Of a stretch of DNA of 64,000 bases, positions 61,727 through 64,000 are shown in pieces. A model generated the notes under the pieces. The model saw only the letters and a list, made by a program, of their open reading frames with translations. It was not told the origin of the DNA and searched no databases. Source of the stretch: Acidimicrobiia bacterium (GTDB taxonomy: Bacteria > Actinomycetota > Acidimicrobiia > Acidimicrobiales > Bin134); NCBI GenBank assembly GCA_022819825.1, contig JAJEGM010000015.1:48915-112914 (forward strand), written 5' to 3'. The position numbers and the translations under genes are program-made. Positions within the stretch are counted from its first letter, which is position 1, and every line of letters begins with the position of its first letter.

Positions 61727-63949
61727 TCAGGGCCGGGTCCTCTTGCTGCCGTGAACGGAAGGCTCCGAGCACCACTGCAATCGCAGGGTTGTCAAGGGAT
61801 CCAGAATGGAGTCGGGAAGCCCGAGCACACCGCACAGCACCCGTTCGTCCAGCTCCCGGCGGACTTCATCTCGGTAGGCCTCATTGGCAGGCAGCATGGG
61901 CTTGTTCTCGAAGTTGTCGAACACCGCGGCCAGTGCCTGAACCTGTTCGGCTGAGACTGCCCTCAAGTCCAACGCGGGAATGCTGCCCATGGTGGTTACC
62001 GTGAGGTTGGCCCGGCCCTTCTGCTGCCGGTTGGACACCCACCACCGCCCGATGAGCCCCAGCGTGCTGTTCAACCACACGCAGAGAGCCTTCTCCCAAG
62101 CCTCAATGTCGCCGCCACCATCTGGAGTCGGGCGAAATGACGGCCATGCCCGCCCACCGATAGCCGGTACTGGGGTCATACAGGCTGCCATCGGCTGGGA
62201 GTTCACCCGAAAGTCAGCGTTGATGTGCAAGCGAGTAGCCCCAGCGATCGAATGCTGCCCCCTGTCCGGACGGCCCTCCCACACCACAATGGCGAACTCC
62301 CTCATCCCAGGCCGCTCAATTCCCTCTGAGCATGGCAACACACGCATGGTGGTCTCGGCCCGGTGGTCGTGCGACCAGAGCACTGGCCAACTCGAAAGCT
62401 CGAATGTGGCGCGGTCGGACAGCTTCTGAACGTCGAACGGCCCCCGAGAAGAGCCCTCAGGGGTTCGTCCGGAGATGTCTCTGTGAACCGGACCGCGATC
62501 ACCCAACTGGCCCAATGGGACAATGGGAACCTTCACGGCTCGATGCCGAGGCAGTATCAGCTGGCTGGCTTTTAGCTCAGAAGCGACGATCATCACTCCA
62601 GCACTGGCAACCCCGATGGGTTGGCCTCTCATCTCCCCGCCGAGCAGCGAAAAGGCGCTGATCCCGGCACGGTGACTTCCAACCATGAGCATTTCAACAT
62701 TCTCAACGTCAGCCTTGATGGCATGGGCGACTTCGATTCCAGTGACCGGAGTGTCTGGTCGCTCACTCAACATGGTGTATTTGATATCGAGTTCCGCACT
62801 AGACACCGGACGGACCTGTTTGACCGCGACAACGATCACTTCGGCCATTCCGGTGTCCGCCGAGAACGCGCGGCCTTCAGACGCTTCCTCACCGTGATCA
62901 GAAATCGATATGACGTTTATGTCCCGGTAGTGGGCAGACAAGAGTTTCCGCGCTGCTTTCCACGCCGCGCCGGAGACCAATGAGGCGGGCACGATCAACG
63001 CCAGCACGCCGCCGGGCTTGATTTTGGAGTGAGCCAAATCGATGAAGTTAGACGCGATTCCCGCGTTGCCGTGACTCGCCTTCTGGCCGTTGATGAGCCC
63101 AATGTTTCCGGCAAGGACGTCTGACATCGCTTTCTGGTCATTCGGGTCATTTCCCAGCCCCGCAAACGCCGGATTGGGCACATCGGCGTGAGCAGCCTCA
63201 TGGTTGGTGGGCCGGGTGAACGGAGGATTCATGATGGCGATATCCAACGACTCTGCGGGAATATCAGCGACAGCCAGCGCATCTTCACCCTGTGCAGCAG
63301 CCTCTATGGTCCCGTCCCCCCAGAGGGCAAGTCGCTTGTTTGAGTGGAGAAGATCCAGCGCCCCGATCCGATACCCGGTAACGCCTTCGGCATCGGCCGC
63401 CTTCCCGTAGGGCATCACCCACGTCTTGGTGCTGGTGTAGTCGATATCAGGCCGCTCTCCCGACAGCCGGGCGGCGGTCAGATGAACGGCGGCGGCCATG
63501 ATGTCGCAGCCGATCATCACCTCTTCAATGAGCGGTCGATGTATGTCGGCATCATTGCCGCCCTCAACTCGGTACCGCTCGACGATTCGCCGGTACACCG
63601 CGGTCAACAGCGCGCCTGTTCCACACGCCATGTCCGCCACCCGCAACCTGGCAATGGCCTCAGGGTCGGACCAGTCCACTTCCAGGCGATCAACCGCCAA
63701 CTCGGCCAGCAAGGCTGCCGATGCGGGGCGGGTGTAGAAGGTGGCCAAGAACTTGCGGTCGCCGATCAATTCTCAGAAGAGCCGGCCAACCAGGCCAGAT
63801 GAGTTCGGGTCATCAACGATCTCCCCTGCGGTACGGCACAGAATCTCGAGTGCGCGTTTAGCGGCTCTTCGCGTCGAAGCTGGGACCAGGGTGATTTGGG
63901 GGTCCACCACTGAGGGTGGGGGCCTCGCCGATTCTTGTGACTGACACAT
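61727..63949 (-). pseudogene. N-6 DNA methylase (HsdM-like), interrupted by an in-frame stop
   Basis: Gamma-class adenine methylase, probably of a type I-like restriction or phage-defence system. The main frame (61727-63769, 680 residues from TTG 63769) has FYTRPASAALLAELAVDR, the SAM motif ADMACGTGALLTAVYRR and the catalytic NPPF near residue 185. Upstream the same frame continues as coding sequence (AAKRALEILCRTAGEIVDDPNSSGLVGRLF), then TGA at 63773-63775 and ELIGDRKF. A single base change (CGA or similar to TGA) would explain it. The end of the coding stretch is not clear (open to ATG 63949 or beyond). The restriction partner is not in the window. A non-ATG restart at 63769 might give a shorter active protein. 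Confidence 0.6.
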
Positions 63950-63972
63950 AGTCCAAGAGACGGGAGGCCCCC
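63918..63972. repeat. Inverted repeat near the window end (possible element edge)
   Basis: GGGGGCCTC (63918-63926) and GAGGCCCCC (63964-63972) form the outer part of an imperfect pair of roughly 20-base arms, the inner part ending CTTG (63934-63937) and CAAG (63954-63957). It lies 5' of the broken methylase gene and just before a new plus-strand start. A mobile-element end or a leader hairpin would both fit. Confidence 0.45.
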
Positions 63973-63973
63973 G

Positions 63974-64000
63974 GTGGTTGAAGGTAGTGCAGCGGCGTGG
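63974..64000 (+). CDS. Possible start of a gene cut by the window edge
   Basis: GTG 63974 has GGGAGG at 63962-63967 and opens nine codons (VVEGSAAAW) before the window ends. Too short to identify. A transposase would fit the inverted repeat beside it, but nothing here proves it. Confidence 0.3.

Noticed and set aside
63773..63775. In-frame TGA of the methylase as selenocysteine
   Set aside because: No SECIS-like hairpin is evident and the family has no selenoprotein members. A nonsense mutation is simpler.

Overview
The window is a high-GC stretch of chromosome from an actinobacterium. An uncultured Acidimicrobiia-like lineage is my best guess. Evidence for this is the actinobacterial CCA-transferase/DUF6049-like neighbourhood, a 7Fe FdxA-type ferredoxin, DUF222-HNH and VapB-type genes, NusG with a long acidic N-terminal extension, the coiled-coil insertion in RpoC, many GTG/TTG starts, and the tRNA-Thr/tRNA-Met/tRNA-Trp/secE/nusG order. 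The class-level call is inference. No gene-free gap exceeds about 230 bases.

Layout. 1-6543: 3' end of inositol-1-phosphate synthase, CCA-adding enzyme, histone-deacetylase-fold protein, GNAT, a secreted membrane-anchored DUF6049-like protein and a DegV protein. 6588-17034: a complex I operon with nuoABCD followed directly by nuoHIJKLMN, so the NADH-oxidising module nuoEFG is missing here. 17076-24517: a Phd/PIN toxin-antitoxin pair, an orphan VapB, an Fpg/Nei glycosylase, an SDR, an acetoacetate-decarboxylase-like protein, a MidA-like methyltransferase, a DUF6941-like protein and acetyl-CoA synthetase, followed by a HAD-type phosphatase. 25017-36177: a catabolic locus. A minus-strand operon (GMC flavoenzyme, small subunit, ferredoxin) diverges from an XRE-cupin regulator, a FAD oxidoreductase, a CoA-transferase and an enoyl-CoA hydratase, then a complete BMP-type ABC importer. 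Similar AT-rich operator-like repeats lie in front of both arms. 36265-41821: HtpX, a pair of AT-rich hairpins, two related small-plus-large gene cassettes on either side of YajQ, tRNA-Tyr, an unknown helical protein and a DUF222-HNH protein. 41844-43650: GNAT, tRNA-Thr, tRNA-Met, an ECF sigma factor with a tiny membrane protein, and tRNA-Trp. 43696-59627: secE-nusG-rplK-rplA-(L10 leader)-rplJ-rplL-rpoB-rpoC-rpsL-rpsG-fusA-tuf-rpsJ. 59663-64000: serB, a CitE-like lyase, and a broken N-6 DNA methylase gene next to a possible mobile-element edge.

How it fits together. The respiratory operon lacks its NADH-input subunits, and the nearby GMC operon carries its own ferredoxin. A ferredoxin-linked electron route into the truncated complex is therefore a testable idea. 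The ribosomal/RNA polymerase cluster is conventional in order but has three unusual details. RpoC has lost all four cysteines of its second zinc site. L10 carries a four-unit 11-residue repeat at its L12-binding end. Three tandem 35-bp copies of the nusG 3' end lie before rplK. The two small-plus-large cassettes (37311-38046 and 38662-39549) look like two diverged members of one undescribed bicistronic family and are the best candidate here for a new system.
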